DNA from: Tritrichomonas musculus
Taxonomy: Eukaryota > Parabasalia > Tritrichomonadida > Tritrichomonadidae
Length of the DNA: 64,000 bases
Direction of reading: 5' to 3'
Assembly (NCBI GenBank): GCA_039105265.1
Contig: JAPFFF010000009.1
Span: forward strand, 1,860,001 to 1,924,000
Part shown: positions 38,035-49,514 of the stretch, one piece after another
Layout: each line of letters opens with the position of its first letter
How positions within the stretch are numbered: the stretch's first letter is position 1
Notes under the pieces: model-generated
Databases searched by the model: none
Told to the model about the DNA's origin: nothing
Seen by the model: only the letters and a program-made list of their open reading frames with translations
Made by a program: the position numbers and the translations under genes

Positions 38035-38746
38035 GGTAGACTCCAAAAAGGACAAAATCAGCAGGCCATTTATCTATTCAAAATATATCAATAGAATTTG
38101 TTAAAAAAACAATAAACGTATGACCATTTATCTATTGAAAATCATTTTTTTTTTATATTAAAGCATTCATATATACAGCAAGCTCGAGGTAATACAGACT
38201 TTTATCGATGATGAGTTCTACATGATCATAATCTCAATTCACTGTACATTAATTTGAATATCATATTAGCAAAAAAACTTATTTTTTATATCAGAATTTT
38301 TTTCATTTTTAGTGATTTGTAGCCAAAAGTATGTCTATTAAACCCAGAAAATAGTCATGTAGCTATTATTTTTATTTGTCTTTGTTTCTGGCAGATATCA
38401 AATTGAAATGAAATACTAATTCACACATGTGTGACCTTGCTCGCAGTAATCAAATGAATTATTTTCATATGAATTGTTCAATTTAACTCTATAGGAATAC
38501 TTTTGGATAGTTTTCTTTTTTTCATTTATTATTCATAATTATATAAAAAATAGATTAAAACTAATCCAAATATTATCATAATTCTATTTTAATAAACATT
38601 TATATATAATTATTTTATTTATTTTATTTTCATTTTTGTAAAAAATTGATTTTGAATGTTTATTTGATGTAAAAGGTGCCGATTTTGGACTTTACAAAAA
38701 ACGGTTATTGTAAAAGGTGCCGATTTTGTCCTAAAAAAAGTCTACC
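38035..38746. mobile_element. 712-bp non-autonomous DNA element with 8-bp target duplication
   Basis: The ends are inverted: GGTAGACT at the left and AGTCTACC at the right, with imperfect continuation over about 30 bp (AGGACAAAATC[AG]GCA on both sides). The element is bracketed by TATTTGGC at 38027-38034 and 38747-38754, a perfect 8-bp duplication. A subterminal repeat GTAAAAGGTGCCGATTTTG occurs twice near the right end. No coding capacity. An 8-bp duplication fits hAT-type transposition, but the superfamily cannot be fixed from the termini. Confidence 0.8.
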
Positions 38747-39090
38747 TATTTGGCAATTGAATTCGCTTGCGAATTCAATTATTTCCTTATATTATTAGTA
38801 TTAGTAATTTAAAAACTTTATCATTTATTAATTATAGATGTAATTTTAAATACTATGCATCAAATAATAAAAATTCCATTGAGATATTAAAAAATAAATA
38901 TTTTATGAAGTCTTCTCAATAATTGAGACTCAATTTTGTAATAAAAAATTTAAAATTTCTTAATATTCTTCATGTCTTAACAGTTAAATTATATGCTACT
39001 ATAGTGAGCATTGATCGCCAAATGCACAAAAAAGATCATTTTGCAATTAACAAATTCGTCACAAGATCTGGACATCTATATTTGGATTAA

Positions 39091-40640
39091 TTAATTTAAA
39101 GAATGATCTAAATAAATTACTTTTTCTAATAATACCATATGGTTTTCCATGTGATCAATCTGATCATCATTTTCTGATTCTAATAAGTTTTTCTTTTTTC
39201 TTATTACAAAGAAATAAACAAAAGAAATAATATCAGCAGCATAGACAACGATTGTATCAACTGCAATACCAGCTATATCTTAGCTACTTAATCTTTTTTT
39301 CTTTTGTCATTATCATTTAAATAAAAAAAAAAAAATCGTCTTTGCATTCAGCATCATTGAATTTGGATCTAAACAAATCTTTGTGAAAAGTAATGAGTCC
39401 ACTTTTTGCATACAAAATTGCCATTTCATGATTCATCAATAAAGAATGATTCTTTTATTTTCATAGCATTTGACTTTCTTCTTTCATTGAATGTTATTTC
39501 ATTAGGTACAGTGTTTAATTGACCAGAGAGAAGTAAATTTCAGGTCAACGTTTGCAGCAATTTTCAATCAGGATGAATGATCAAAGACGTCATTAATTGT
39601 TGAATTTTCAAATTCAACTTTATTTTTGAACGTTTATGAAACTTTAGGAAACAATGTGAAACTTATTGATTCTGGTGTTATCGTTTCAAGTAGCAATGCT
39701 TTATTTTCTTTGTTTTTCAATATAACTGTTCCCTTGGCATTCTGAATTGATGCTTTGGTTTTTTCACCAAGATTTATTGTCACTTTTGGCTGTTTCTGGA
39801 ATGATTTTTGTTGATGTCAACGACAACGTTGTGATTGAAGTAGCTAAGCTGAAATTTGCTTTCTATCATTCGACTCTAGTATTGAATAAACTTCTTCATT
39901 AGTTTTGTATGATATTTGATCATTTCAATCTGAATCAATAGATGATGAATTAAGTTTATTTGATTTGTATGATTGTTGCTTGTATATATCTGAATCTTGT
40001 ACATTTGATTCGGAAGATAAATTTTCATTCCAGTTTGACTCGAAGGATGAATCAATGTGTCCATTGAACTCAAATATTTGTTGTTGATTTTCATTTGATT
40101 CCAAAGAGGACAAATTGCATTCATTAATTTTTTAATCCAATACGAAATAATTATTTTATATCTCATATTGATCTGTTTGTTTATATTTACATGAGTGTTC
40201 TCAATCGACACTGTTCTCTAGAAGAGAATCTCCATTGTATTGAATTCTTACCAAATATATCAGAATTTCTATCAGTATCAAAGCGAAATTTATCCTTGTA
40301 AAGGTTGCATTTATTGATATTCTAGTTGTAAAACGCACAATTTGGATCAGTGCAACGTTAGAATTTTGCAATTGAATTAACTTTCTGCTTATTTTGACTG
40401 ATGCACATTTTTTTTGTTAACATCGCAATTTCCATCAACTAAATTAGCGAATTTATTGGTACTAATTTCTTTATTTTGTTTAATTATCTTAGTCAAATAT
40501 AATGTCATATTCTGTACATTTGTCTGGACTTTGACAACGTTTGCAGTTTTTGGTGTAGTTAATTCATTGGTGGGTATATTAATAAAAAGTATCATCATAA
40601 ATATTGATTTTTTTTATTTAATGTGGGTGGAAATGTGACA
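39091..40640 (-). pseudogene. decayed type-I surface membrane protein (Pmp/BspA-like host family)
   Basis: The minus strand holds several stretches of gene-like protein sequence in changing frames separated by stops. In 5'-3' order they include: NVQNMTLYLTKIIKQNKEIS near 40500; an Asn/Ser-rich piece (SSLESNENQQQIFEFNG) near 40090; QPKVTINLGEKTKASIQNAK near 39760; and a final membrane helix near 39240 (AGIAVDTIVVYAADIISFVYFFVI) with an RKKKN stop-transfer and an acidic cytoplasmic tail ending at 39091. The layout resembles the large trichomonad surface-protein families, but the ectodomain is too decayed to assign. Start is uncertain. Confidence 0.6.
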
Positions 40641-43469
40641 ATTTGTATATTTCTAAAACCAAAAAATAATAACATTTATAAGTATAAAAGTATGATAAGT
40701 ATTGTGAGAATAGTTTCCCAACTTTGTTAAATCATTTTTATATAAAAAAAATAATTTTATTAAGTTTTTTCCTCAATCTAAAATCGTCAAATATGCATTA
40801 AGATGCATGCAAATCATAACAAATTGCCAATCGAATTGTAAATAAGGATAGAAATGACAAATATGCTCTCAAAAAGATTCATTAGTATTTTTATTCACTA
40901 GACATAGCAACCTCTCAATCTCATTCAATTTTCCAAACTTATTGAATGCAAACGATAATGATATTTTTATAGAAATTTTTAGATTCTGATGTTTATTTTT
41001 TATACAATCAATTTATTGAATAAGTATATCTTTGAAAATAGTATATTAATAAATCAAATTTATTTTAATATTATTTTATAAATATATTTTTATTTCATTT
41101 AAATGATTTTTGATTAATTGAATCTAATTTGATATTAAATGTTATTTTTTAAAATAATTATCCAACGAATTTAATTGAAAAATTGAAATAAATTGAGTCT
41201 TCAGAAAATCAAACACCACTTTTTCCGGGGAAATTTAAAAGACCCCTCAAATATTCTATATTATACTGACTGTTCAACTCAAATATATATTCGTCCAATT
41301 CAAATATTGAAGGCTATTTTAAAAAGTTGCTGGGTTTATTTATTGAATAAATAAATTTTATACACATTTTTTTATATGAAATTAAATATTTTTGTTTTGT
41401 TTTGTTTTATATCTTTATATTTTTGATTATTATAATATTTTATATTTAAATATATAATGATATAAGTCACATTTTCAATACAATTAACAAAATATATTCA
41501 TATCAACCTTATATTTAATAAAATATTTATGATATAAACAGATTATCTTTTTTGAGAAAAATCAAACTTTTTCAAATAAATAGATGTACCAGGACTAATT
41601 TATTTCGGGCTGCAAAAGAGTTTCATGAATTATATTTTTTATTTATTTATTATATGATATTAATTTAAAAATTAATGGATACATTTATGATAATTTTTTT
41701 TATAAATATATAATCATATTTTAATAATTGAGAAAATAATAGTTTAAATATTTGTATTGATTATTTTATTACATTGAAAATATAAAAAAAAAAAAAATAA
41801 TACCAAATGTATGGAAACTCGAAAAAAACGAAATAGAAATAACTAGTGGTTTTTAAATCATCATATTTTATAATATGTTTTTATATTGAATTTTATATTA
41901 TTATAATAGCCATAAAATATTATATTTAAATTTTATTGTGAGATATATGCAAAATATATAAATTGAATAAATAAAAACTATTAAGTATTCAAAAATACGA
42001 TTCAAGTAATCCATTATGTAACTCAATAAAAATTTATTATACATTGGAAATATGAATGAATATAAATTATTATATATATAATTATTAATTATAATTTAGG
42101 TTTCGAAAAATTAAATAAGATATTGGAAATTTAAACTCTGGTTTTAATTTCAATAAAATGTTATTAATTTTATTGAATGATTACATACAATAATTTGAGA
42201 AAATAAAAATCGATCATTATTTTCATTAATAATGAGAAATTAAAATAGCTCATACAATTATTTATGAATGCTTTATCAAAATATTTTTATACCTTTGAAT
42301 TATGGATGAGTTTTTAATTTTGAATGCATTTGGAGATTTATAATTATATATGTATTTATTTGTAAATAATTTTTGTGTTTCATTTTATATTTATTTAATC
42401 ATATTTATATCATATATTTAATATAAATTCTATCTAAGAAATTGTTTTAATAAGATAAAAATAAATAATCAAAATTTTATACTCACAAAATATTTGAAGA
42501 GCTTTTATGTAAAAATTTATGCAAACATAAATATCCTAAAATAGAAACATATTTAACCTAATTGGCTCGGTAAAATCTCATTATTTTTTATATTATAAGG
42601 CATATGTTGTTTGGAGCTTGTAATATTATTCCAGTCTTTCCAGAAAATTCTAGATTTTTTGTGAGAACCAAAAAACGTGCTTATTCAAAAAAATGAATAT
42701 TAAAATAAAATAGACGTTTATTTGAGAGGATTTGGTTTTCAAACATTTTTATCTTTTTTTAATGGCTATATCAAGTTTCTTTGCCTCGATAAAAAACCAT
42801 TAATTTTATTATATAATAACATATCCGAAAATTATATTAAACGGTTAAGCCAATCTCTCCAGAAAAATCTCATTTCTTTTAGTCGTAAATTTAATTTATA
42901 ATATCTTCATAATTAGTGAAATAATAAGTGATATAAAATACAAACTAGCATTCAAAAACAATAAAACATATGTTAAGCAAATACTAATGCACATATATGA
43001 TGGTATCATGCAGATATTCCATTTTGATGAGAAAAAATAAATTGGTCTATAAAGTTAAATATATATAATACATCATAAGTATGATATGGATAATCAATGT
43101 TACCGATCAATATTTACTATATAAAAAGATAAAAATATTTCAAAAAATATTCCATACATTTATAATACCTCTGAAATTTTTTTTTTTTTGTTTTGTTTTT
43201 TCTTATAGAAAATCTCAATACATTTTCATTTCCAAAGATGCTAAGCCAAACTCTTAAAATAAACTTGATATACACATAATATACATCTTCTTATAGAATA
43301 TTTAGGGCCAATTTTACTGTAACAATTTGCATTCAATTTTTCACTTTTTAAAATTGAATATTCACAAAAAAAAAATTCAATGGTAAATCTAAATAAAGAT
43401 TATAATAAACTTCTCAATTTTTTATAAACTCTTCCGTTGATAAAAAGAATCATTTCATTTTTTTATAAG
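40641..43469. other. 2.8-kb AT-rich region, nothing supported
   Basis: Very AT-rich with no credible coding frame, tRNA or clear inverted-repeat element. There are loosely similar patches (CCAG.AAA.TCT..TTT near 42637 and 42857), too diverged to call a repeat. The last ~100 bp is presumably the promoter of the Pmp-like gene. Confidence 0.5.
43450..43461 (+). promoter_or_regulatory. possible Inr-like TCATTTCATTTT
   Basis: TCATTTCATTTT lies 9-20 bases before the ATG at 43470, where a trichomonad initiator (TCA[CT]T[AT]) would be expected. If transcription starts here, the TTG-extended frame cannot be used, which supports the chosen start. Confidence 0.35.
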
Positions 43470-46319
43470 ATGATCTTATCCATATTCATTTTCTCCCAGT
43501 TGTCATTATGCTTAAATGGAGCACATTTAAAAATAAATGATCAAGCTAGGAAAAAAATAAATGATAATCAAACTCCAGATGCTGATGGGTATAAGCCCCA
43601 TCTCAGAATTCCTGATGAGCCCAGAACAGAACCAATTATTTTAGAAGGATATAAATTTTTCAAATTGAATACAGATGCAGAAAATGGAGGTGGCATTTAT
43701 ATTAAAGAATATAAAACAAATGTAGCTGTTAAAAACTGTAAATTTGAATCATGTTATGGTAAATCTGGAGGTGCCATTTATGTTCTTTATGAGGGCAAAG
43801 AATCCTCTTACGTTTGCACGATTTCAGATTCGCTATTTGCATACAACGATGTCAGATCTCAAGGTGGAGCCATTTATATAGAAATCAAAGAATCAAAGAT
43901 CCATACCTTTACAATAACAAACTGTACATTTGATTCAAATCATGCCGGTCAAAGAGGAGGTGCCATTTATGCCATAATCAAGGATGGTCTTACGATAGAA
44001 CGTTGTTCATTCACATCAAACGATGCATTACAAGTTGGTTACTCAATATGGATGAAGTTTGGCTCAATCGATGAATATCACCACAATGAAGCCGTTATTC
44101 GTGACAATACATTCGTTTTTACACCAGCAAACAATCTTATGTGCAGCATTTATATCGAAACAGCTGCATTATCAGGTGATACAGCGCCAAATGCAAATCT
44201 TATTTTAGAGGGAAACCTTTTTGATGTCAAAAATCCTGCAGTTACCAATTATTATCATTTGAAAATTGTCGCTCCTTCAGCTTTTGAAGACATTAAAGTT
44301 GATCATTGCAACTGTATAAAACAAGGACCTGAGACTGTAATTGTTCCTTATTTATACAATCCTGATTTGTTCTTCAATTTTGACTGCCAAAGCATTGATT
44401 CTTGCCAAACTAAAGAGCCAACTCAAGCACCAACACCTGGACAAGATGGATATATAATTTCTAATCGAATTGAACTTTCAATTGCACCGAAATTTATGAT
44501 GACAAAAACAAAGTTCATTAAACTTGAGAGTGAAAAATCAGGAGGTGCTGTGTCATTAGAAAAAGTTTGTTGTGACATCAGTGATTGTCAATTTGACTCT
44601 TGTAAATCAAAAGTTACAACACAAGATGGTGGTGGTGCTATTTATTTGTCATATTCAGCACGAGCTGCGAATTACACTGGTTTAATTTTTAACTGCCAAT
44701 TTAATAACTGTGAATCATCGTTAAATGGAGGTGCAATTGATGTTTTCATTTCACAAACAAAGAGACATGCAGCCAACATTCAAGGCTGTACATTCACTAA
44801 TAACAAAGCTAGTTTTTCGGGTGGTGCAATTTATGCAGTTGGCAGAGATCTTTTCTCAATTCAGCATTGTACATTTGTTGACAACGAAGCACAAATTGGA
44901 TCTTCAATTTGGGTTCAAAATGGCTGGTATGAAGGCGGTAAAGAAAAAGATAATAAATTTACTTTATATGGATGTTCATTTAGTTTCAGACCATCGGAAT
45001 CAAATCCAATCAATGTTTATATCACAAGTAATTCATTAAAGAAAAACATTAATCCCAACTCCAACGTTTATATTGGTCTTTGTTCATTTGCTGCTGAAAA
45101 CATCAAGAGTGACACTCAAAAGAACTTGATGATCTTTGAAAATGGAACTTTTCAATCCGTTGTTTTTGATGATTGTAATTGTGTTCAAAATGATAAGAAT
45201 TCAGTTTCGGTTGAGATTAATTATTCGATTCCTAATTTTGATTCTGCATTCAAATTCAACTGTAACAGTATGGATCAATGTCAAGATGGATCAGAACAAC
45301 CTCCTGCTTCAGATGATTGTCCGAAACCTCATAATCGTGTTGAAAGTTATGGAAAAGAACTTTCGGTTGAAAATTCATGCTTCGTTAATTTGAGATCAAT
45401 TCGTGAAGGTGGAGCTGTTTATGCAGTTAATTGTAAAGCTGAATTAGAAGATTGTAAATTCAAGAATTGTTCATCTGAAAGAAATGGTGGCGCTGTCTAT
45501 ATTAATTACGAAGCGAAAGGTTGTGAACTTGAACTTGAAAAGTGTTTGTTTGAGAATTGTAAGTCAGAAGCTCAAGGAGGTGCACTTTTCTTCTCAAATG
45601 CATATGCATCCAAGTCATCAATTGAAAAGTGTAAATTCTTCAATAACATCGCTTCATTGGAAGGAGGCGCTTTATACTACAAGCCTTGTGGAAACTCGAA
45701 ATTAACAAAATGTTTGTTCGTTAACAACAGTTGTGTAAATGAAACAGAATCTCAAGGTTCTTCAATTTACGTAATTGTTCAAAATCTCGTTAATAATGAT
45801 AACGTCGTCATCGATGGAAATAGAATCCGTAGCCAGCCTGAAAAAGACGTACAACAAATGTTCATCCACATGAGGAAAAATGCCCAAGTTTTGCTCGGCT
45901 CGAATTCGTTCTCATTCAACGGTGCAAACGAGCAAATAGAAAATGTTAAGTACATCAATGTTTTGTCTGAAGAGAGTTCAAAATTGGACGTAAATGGTGA
46001 AATTTGTGTCGATGCTAATGAAACAAGTGGATTGATCGATGGAATCAATTCACAAGTCACTTATAACTGTCATAAAGCTGACCCTGAATTTGACTCAAAT
46101 AACGATGATGACGACGATTCTAAAGAACCTCATAAGAAAAAGAATAAATCAAGCCTTATTCTTATCATTTCAATTGTTGCTGCTGCTGTGGTTGTCATTG
46201 TTGTCATTGTCGTTGTCGTTGTTTTAGTCGTATTAAAACGTAAAAACGCAAATAATTACGTAGGAGATTTAGCTGACGATACTTCAGTGGATAACAATTC
46301 CGTCGAATTAGTAAAGTAA
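43470..46319 (+). CDS. Pmp-like (polymorphic membrane protein) surface adhesin
   Basis: 949 aa from the ATG at 43470. The first residues form a textbook signal peptide (MILSIFIFSQLSLCLNGAHL). The ectodomain has repeated GGA[IVL][YFD] motifs, at least eleven (GGGIYIKE, GGAIYVLY, GGAIYIEI, GGAIYAII, GGAVSLEK, GGAIYLSY, GGAIDVFI, GGAVYAVN, GGALFFSN and others), with C..F..C turns between them, predicting a right-handed beta-helix as in chlamydial Pmp proteins. It falls into three blocks of similar order (~60-300, ~330-600, ~620-870), each ending in a Cys-containing [DN]C..S.DQC-type segment. A single membrane helix (~894-920) and a basic then acidic tail of ~30 residues follow. Family known as candidate adhesins in Trichomonas. 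Confidence 0.9.
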   Translation: MILSIFIFSQLSLCLNGAHLKINDQARKKINDNQTPDADGYKPHLRIPDEPRTEPIILEGYKFFKLNTDAENGGGIYIKEYKTNVAVKNCKFESCYGKSGGAIYVLYEGKESSYVCTISDSLFAYNDVRSQGGAIYIEIKESKIHTFTITNCTFDSNHAGQRGGAIYAIIKDGLTIERCSFTSNDALQVGYSIWMKFGSIDEYHHNEAVIRDNTFVFTPANNLMCSIYIETAALSGDTAPNANLILEGNLFDVKNPAVTNYYHLKIVAPSAFEDIKVDHCNCIKQGPETVIVPYLYNPDLFFNFDCQSIDSCQTKEPTQAPTPGQDGYIISNRIELSIAPKFMMTKTKFIKLESEKSGGAVSLEKVCCDISDCQFDSCKSKVTTQDGGGAIYLSYSARAANYTGLIFNCQFNNCESSLNGGAIDVFISQTKRHAANIQGCTFTNNKASFSGGAIYAVGRDLFSIQHCTFVDNEAQIGSSIWVQNGWYEGGKEKDNKFTLYGCSFSFRPSESNPINVYITSNSLKKNINPNSNVYIGLCSFAAENIKSDTQKNLMIFENGTFQSVVFDDCNCVQNDKNSVSVEINYSIPNFDSAFKFNCNSMDQCQDGSEQPPASDDCPKPHNRVESYGKELSVENSCFVNLRSIREGGAVYAVNCKAELEDCKFKNCSSERNGGAVYINYEAKGCELELEKCLFENCKSEAQGGALFFSNAYASKSSIEKCKFFNNIASLEGGALYYKPCGNSKLTKCLFVNNSCVNETESQGSSIYVIVQNLVNNDNVVIDGNRIRSQPEKDVQQMFIHMRKNAQVLLGSNSFSFNGANEQIENVKYINVLSEESSKLDVNGEICVDANETSGLIDGINSQVTYNCHKADPEFDSNNDDDDDSKEPHKKKNKSSLILIISIVAAAVVVIVVIVVVVVLVVLKRKNANNYVGDLADDTSVDNNSVELVK

Positions 46320-46561
46320 TTCGAAAGAAATAAATAAAATTTTTTACAGTTAATTACCATCTTTTAGAAAAAATTAAAAATCAACTTTTTAGATATTATT
46401 AACGTTATTTCATTTGAGGCAGATCGCTTCAATAGATCCAGAGCAAAAGGTCAAATCATTTTTTTTGATTGGTCAAAATAAATGTAAACAATTTTTTTTT
46501 TTTTTATGATTGTTCGATATTTGAACTTTTTCTAAATAAATTTTAATAAAATAGCCTTATA
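46320..46561. other. 3' region of the Pmp-like gene
   Basis: AT-rich spacer ending in AGCCTTATA (46553-46561), the left copy of a 9-bp target duplication. Confidence 0.5.
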
Positions 46562-47743
46562 AGAGGTCGTTCAGTGAAGTGATTTTAACGTAACTTTTTA
46601 CTTGCAATCAACTTTTTACCAAAAAATATTTAACAAAATTTCCAAAAAATCATATAATCATAATTTATAGGATTATTCTGTTTTGTTAAATGTAAAATTG
46701 TAGTCAAATATGATTTTTTTATTTTTTGAAATAATATTAATCATTACTGATTTTATCTTTGAATTTTTAAGATTTGTAAGATTTAATACGATAAATTATA
46801 TTATTATTCATATACCCGTTATAAATACCTTGAGTCATTCTATTTAAATGATTATTGGTCTCTGAATTGCATTATTAGATAATTTCAGTTTTTTGACATC
46901 AAACATTATTCACCGGTTTTTGGTATTTATTCTTTTGGTTAGTTATTGTAATATGATTTTATCTTCAACTTTTTAGGAAATTTCTTCCAGTCAATTTTGC
47001 AATATAAAATTGCATTTTAGATTCCTATACAATCATCTCCAAATTAAAGATTTTAATATATTTTAATATATTTATATATATATTATTAATTTGATTATTC
47101 AATTAATTTATCAAAATTTTAGATATTTATAGATATAGATCAATTTTTATAATTTGAGTGTATTTTTCTGTTAAAATAATTTATTCAATATTTTTATTTA
47201 TTTAAATGAAAAAATTGAATAACAATTATATTTATTATTCAATCTTATAAATATATATATATATAATTCCAATAATACTCTTAAAATGATTGTAATTAAT
47301 AATAATCAATATTAATATTATATAATTATTCAATTAATTAACTAATATTTATGTTTTGTTAAAGATATAAATAAATTATATAATTTTATTACACTTTTAT
47401 TATAGAATAAATTATTTTTAAAAAATTGAGAGAAAAATAAATGCTTCTCAAATTATTTTTTTATGAAATAAACTAGTAAAAGTATGGAATTCTTATTAAA
47501 TAAATATAATAAAGAATTATGAAAAATGAGAAAAAGTGTTATAAAATTTATTTTTATCTTCTAGGTCAAAAATATGGTCAAGATTATTATTGCTTTTCAT
47601 TGAATTTTTAAAAATTAAAATATCTAAAGATCAGTCGGAAATTTTTTTAAAATATTATTCTCTCTTTATATTTATATATCCTATAATAAAATACTAAAAA
47701 ATAATCTGTTTTTAAATTACTTTTTATAACTTGAACGACCTCT
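46562..47743. mobile_element. 1.2-kb non-autonomous DNA element with 9-bp target duplication
   Basis: Termini AGAGGTCGTTCA (left) and its exact reverse complement (right, 47732-47743) give a 12-bp perfect inverted repeat. The flanks carry AGCCTTATA at 46553-46561 and 47744-47752, a perfect 9-bp duplication. The interior is AT-rich with no coding frame. A 9-bp duplication is typical of Mutator-like (MULE) elements, but the inverted repeats are short. The first six bases, AGAGGT, are shared with the element at 61187. Confidence 0.8.
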
Positions 47744-47870
47744 AGCCTTATATCATCAGAAAAAGTTGTTTGCTCTGGATCTGTTGAATTGCTCTGAGTT
47801 TGGTGAAAACACGTTAAAAATTTAAAATTGATATTCATAATATTTAACGTTCGAGGTTTTTTTCCTTACT

Positions 47871-48118
47871 TTCTATTTTAATCCCTGATATCGGTTAAAA
47901 TGGTTAATTTTTTGCCTAAACGATTAAATTATTTTTCTAAAAAAAATCAATGAATAAAGTTGATTGGACCAAAATATTAGATTTAAAATAAACAATATAA
48001 AACTTTTAGTCAATGTATTATATTAAAACATCAATAAAATCAATTTAAAAAAAAAAAAAAAATGAAATCGTTTAGGTCAATATTTCACTAAAAAAAACGA
48101 TATCCAGGATTAAAATAT
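47871..48118. mobile_element. ~250-bp foldback MITE-like element
   Basis: The arms 47871-47930 and 48060-48118 are inverted copies: TATTTTAATCC.TG.ATATCG at the outer ends and CCTAAACGATT further in, with an AT-rich loop between. TA dinucleotides sit at both outer ends, compatible with a TA-target (Tc1/mariner-type) MITE. No coding capacity. Confidence 0.55.
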
Positions 48119-48266
48119 ATGTCCAGGATAAAAATTGTCAACGTTTTATTTCAGAGAAGAAAATTCAATGAGTTTTATTCAATGAATTGAAATATATGTC
48201 CGGGATAAAAACTGTCAACGTTTTATTTAAGAGAAGAAAATTCAATGTCTTTTTGGGATTATAGCG
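48113..48266. repeat. 77-bp tandem duplication, two copies
   Basis: ATATATGTCC[AG]GGATAAAAA and the following GTCAACGTTTTATTT and GAGAAGAAAATTCAATG recur with a 77-bp shift and about three differences over nearly 60 bp. Confidence 0.7.
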
Positions 48267-48370
48267 GAAGAATCCACTTTAATAACTGAAACGTTCTATA
48301 TGATAACGGAAATGTTCTTTATGATTACGGAAAAACTTGATTTCATAACGGAAAGTGTAACCATATCTTT

Positions 48371-49514
48371 GTGAAAACATCTTTTACATCTTTTACTTTA
48401 ATATTATCATTTCCTTCACCTCCTGTTCCTAGTGGTTCATATACCAGCACCATTATATCTCCAAATACCTATAAATCAGCGAACATATATAATGGATTCA
48501 TTAGAGCAAATATGGAAGTTAGTATTAAAGAAGCTGCTGGAAAAGCTGTTGAACCATTAACTTCAGACGGATATCAATTCAATAGAGTTTGTTTTGGCTT
48601 TAAAGATGCTAGAGATACTGTTGAGAAATATGAAATTGTAGCAAATGGCATCACCATCTATACCCTGAATTTTGGTTGTGATGAATCATTTTTAACAGCT
48701 TGTTGCGCTAACGAAACAACTAAGAGAGCAGATGTATATTCTAAGGCCAGACATAAAGATATATGGAATTATAAATCAGGTAGCAGAACAGGGTTTGTTG
48801 TTGATTGGAAAGAGAGAAATGGCAAAAAATGGACAGAAAAGAAATATAAAATTCATCTCAAAATTGATTTAAGAAGATTCTTACCTCTATCTAATATTAA
48901 ATATCTCCCAGCCTTTGCAGGCAAGATAGAGCTTCGATTATTCTTCTCTTGTGCTTGAATGGTATGTTGTCCTATCGGTCCAGGAGCTAGCTACATTTGA
49001 ACACGAACCAAATGTTTATTCAAAATATGCCTTCGATCAAATGACAAATGAATTTACGCTAATCGGTGAATCAATAACTATGTATAGCTATTTGGCTGAT
49101 GCTACAAGAATAACAGGATCAGCAGGCATGACAACAGTAACAGCTAATATTAATTTTTCAAAACTTACAGCAACAGACAAAACTTTTCAAGTCGTCGATT
49201 ACTCGATAACAGAATGCTCATCTATCATACCATGTTTTGGTATTGAAGATAATATTTATTCCAGCCTCGTTCAAAGATATGCAGATCCAACTCATCCACT
49301 TACTTTCCCAACGCAAACTCTTTCTGTCTATACAAAGAAGAAGAATGCGCATTTTGATTATCAAACTAAGTTATTTTGGATGCACCTTTTTTGCTTAAAT
49401 CATTCTTTTTTTGAATTAATTAAATTTCTTTTAAAAACAACTTCGCCTTCTCATACATCGATTTATAGATGGTTTAGAAAAATAATCCATTTCAAATTTT
49501 GGAATATTCAATAA
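48371..49514 (+). mobile_element. fossil Maverick/Polinton major-capsid-like fragment (broken)
   Basis: A remnant resembling the double-jelly-roll major capsid protein of trichomonad Maverick elements. Recognisable parts are a first jelly-roll-like region with IDLRRFLPLSN and IKYLPAFAGKIELRLFF, and a second beta-rich region. The element is broken, with more than one break, and only the capsid portion is seen; no terminal repeats, polymerase, integrase or packaging ATPase were found nearby. The protein text is still readable, so decay looks moderate rather than ancient. Family assignment rests on pattern memory alone. Confidence 0.5.

Larger units (their letters stand above)
47753..48370. other. 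repeat-rich spacer
   Basis: Contains a small foldback element (47871-48118) and a 77-bp tandem duplication (48113-48266), both listed separately. It also has a run of short ATAACGGAAA-type motifs at 48310-48355. No gene is called. Confidence 0.5.

Noticed and set aside
46424-47800. Weak inverted similarity (AGATCCAGAGCAAA) just outside the element at 46562-47743
   Set aside because: Only about 14 identical bases, outside the target duplications and at unequal distances; probably chance or an older repeat.
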